Assembly: GCA_003535195.1 (NCBI GenBank)
Contig: DOHN01000015.1
Span: 8,995 to 14,698, forward strand
Reading direction: 5' to 3'
DNA: 5,704 nt
Source of the DNA: Ruminiclostridium sp.
GTDB taxonomy: Bacteria; Bacillota; Clostridia; DSM-8532
Shown here in pieces: positions 5,700 through 5,704 of the stretch; position 1 is the first letter of the stretch, and the number at the start of each line of letters is the position of its first letter. The notes under the pieces were generated by a model. That model did no database searches and was not told where the DNA came from. It saw nothing but the letters and a program-made list of their open reading frames with translations. The translations under genes and the position numbers were made by a program.

Positions 5700-5704
5700 T
5701 ATTA

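Larger units (their letters stand above)
5386..5704. other. Gene-free divergent regulatory spacer
   Basis: No credible gene is seen in these ~320 bases. The left part holds the leader and promoter of the polyamine operon. The middle (about 5460-5555) is noticeably more GC-rich and contains a start-less protein-like frame on the minus strand. The right part is very A/T-rich and carries the LacI-type palindrome and the outward promoter. The layout is that of a divergent control region, with the GC-rich middle possibly an inserted or relic sequence. Confidence 0.7.

Overview
The window looks like chromosomal DNA from a low-to-moderate-GC Gram-positive anaerobe of the Clostridia, most likely Lachnospiraceae-like. 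This is inferred from strong AGGAGG-type ribosome sites, A/T-rich spacers with sigma-A promoters, a YkpA/YbiT-type ABC-F ATPase, a LysM-plus-helical-repeat protein of a type I associate with Firmicutes, and a carboxyspermidine-route polyamine gene pair. No rRNA, tRNA, CRISPR array, transposase or phage gene was seen.

Layout: (1) 1-557, minus strand: the N-terminal third of an ABC-F ATPase whose remainder lies beyond the left edge. Its probable extended -10 promoter is at 605-613. (2) 576-953: a gene-free divergent spacer holding a ~127-bp imperfect inverted repeat (685-811) that looks like a dispersed or mobile repeat, or a structured RNA. (3) 954-1586, plus strand: a small Thr/Pro-rich lipoprotein, closed by a bidirectional hairpin terminator at 1607-1645. 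(4) 1686-5385, minus strand: four co-directional genes. In transcription order these are carboxy(nor)spermidine synthase, carboxy(nor)spermidine decarboxylase (nspC), a LysM protein with three helical repeats, and a two-CBS-domain protein. (5) 5386-5704: a second gene-free spacer with the strong promoter of the polyamine genes, two abutting palindromes upstream of it, a 12-bp perfect palindrome resembling a LacI/CcpA operator, a protein-like but start-less frame, and a near-consensus promoter pointing rightward out of the window.

How the genes work together: the synthase and NspC form a tight two-gene operon. The stop codon of the first lies inside the ribosome-binding site of the second. Together they should convert a diamine plus aspartate beta-semialdehyde into carboxyspermidine (or carboxynorspermidine) and then spermidine (or norspermidine), without S-adenosylmethionine decarboxylase. 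The LysM and CBS genes follow after 70 and 95 nt with no visible terminator, so they may be read-through members or separate units. The sequence gives no functional link between them and polyamines.

Nothing here is clearly a new multi-gene system. The items most worth a second look are the threefold His/Asn-containing repeat in the LysM protein, the inverted-repeat element at 685-811, and the regulatory spacer at the right end.
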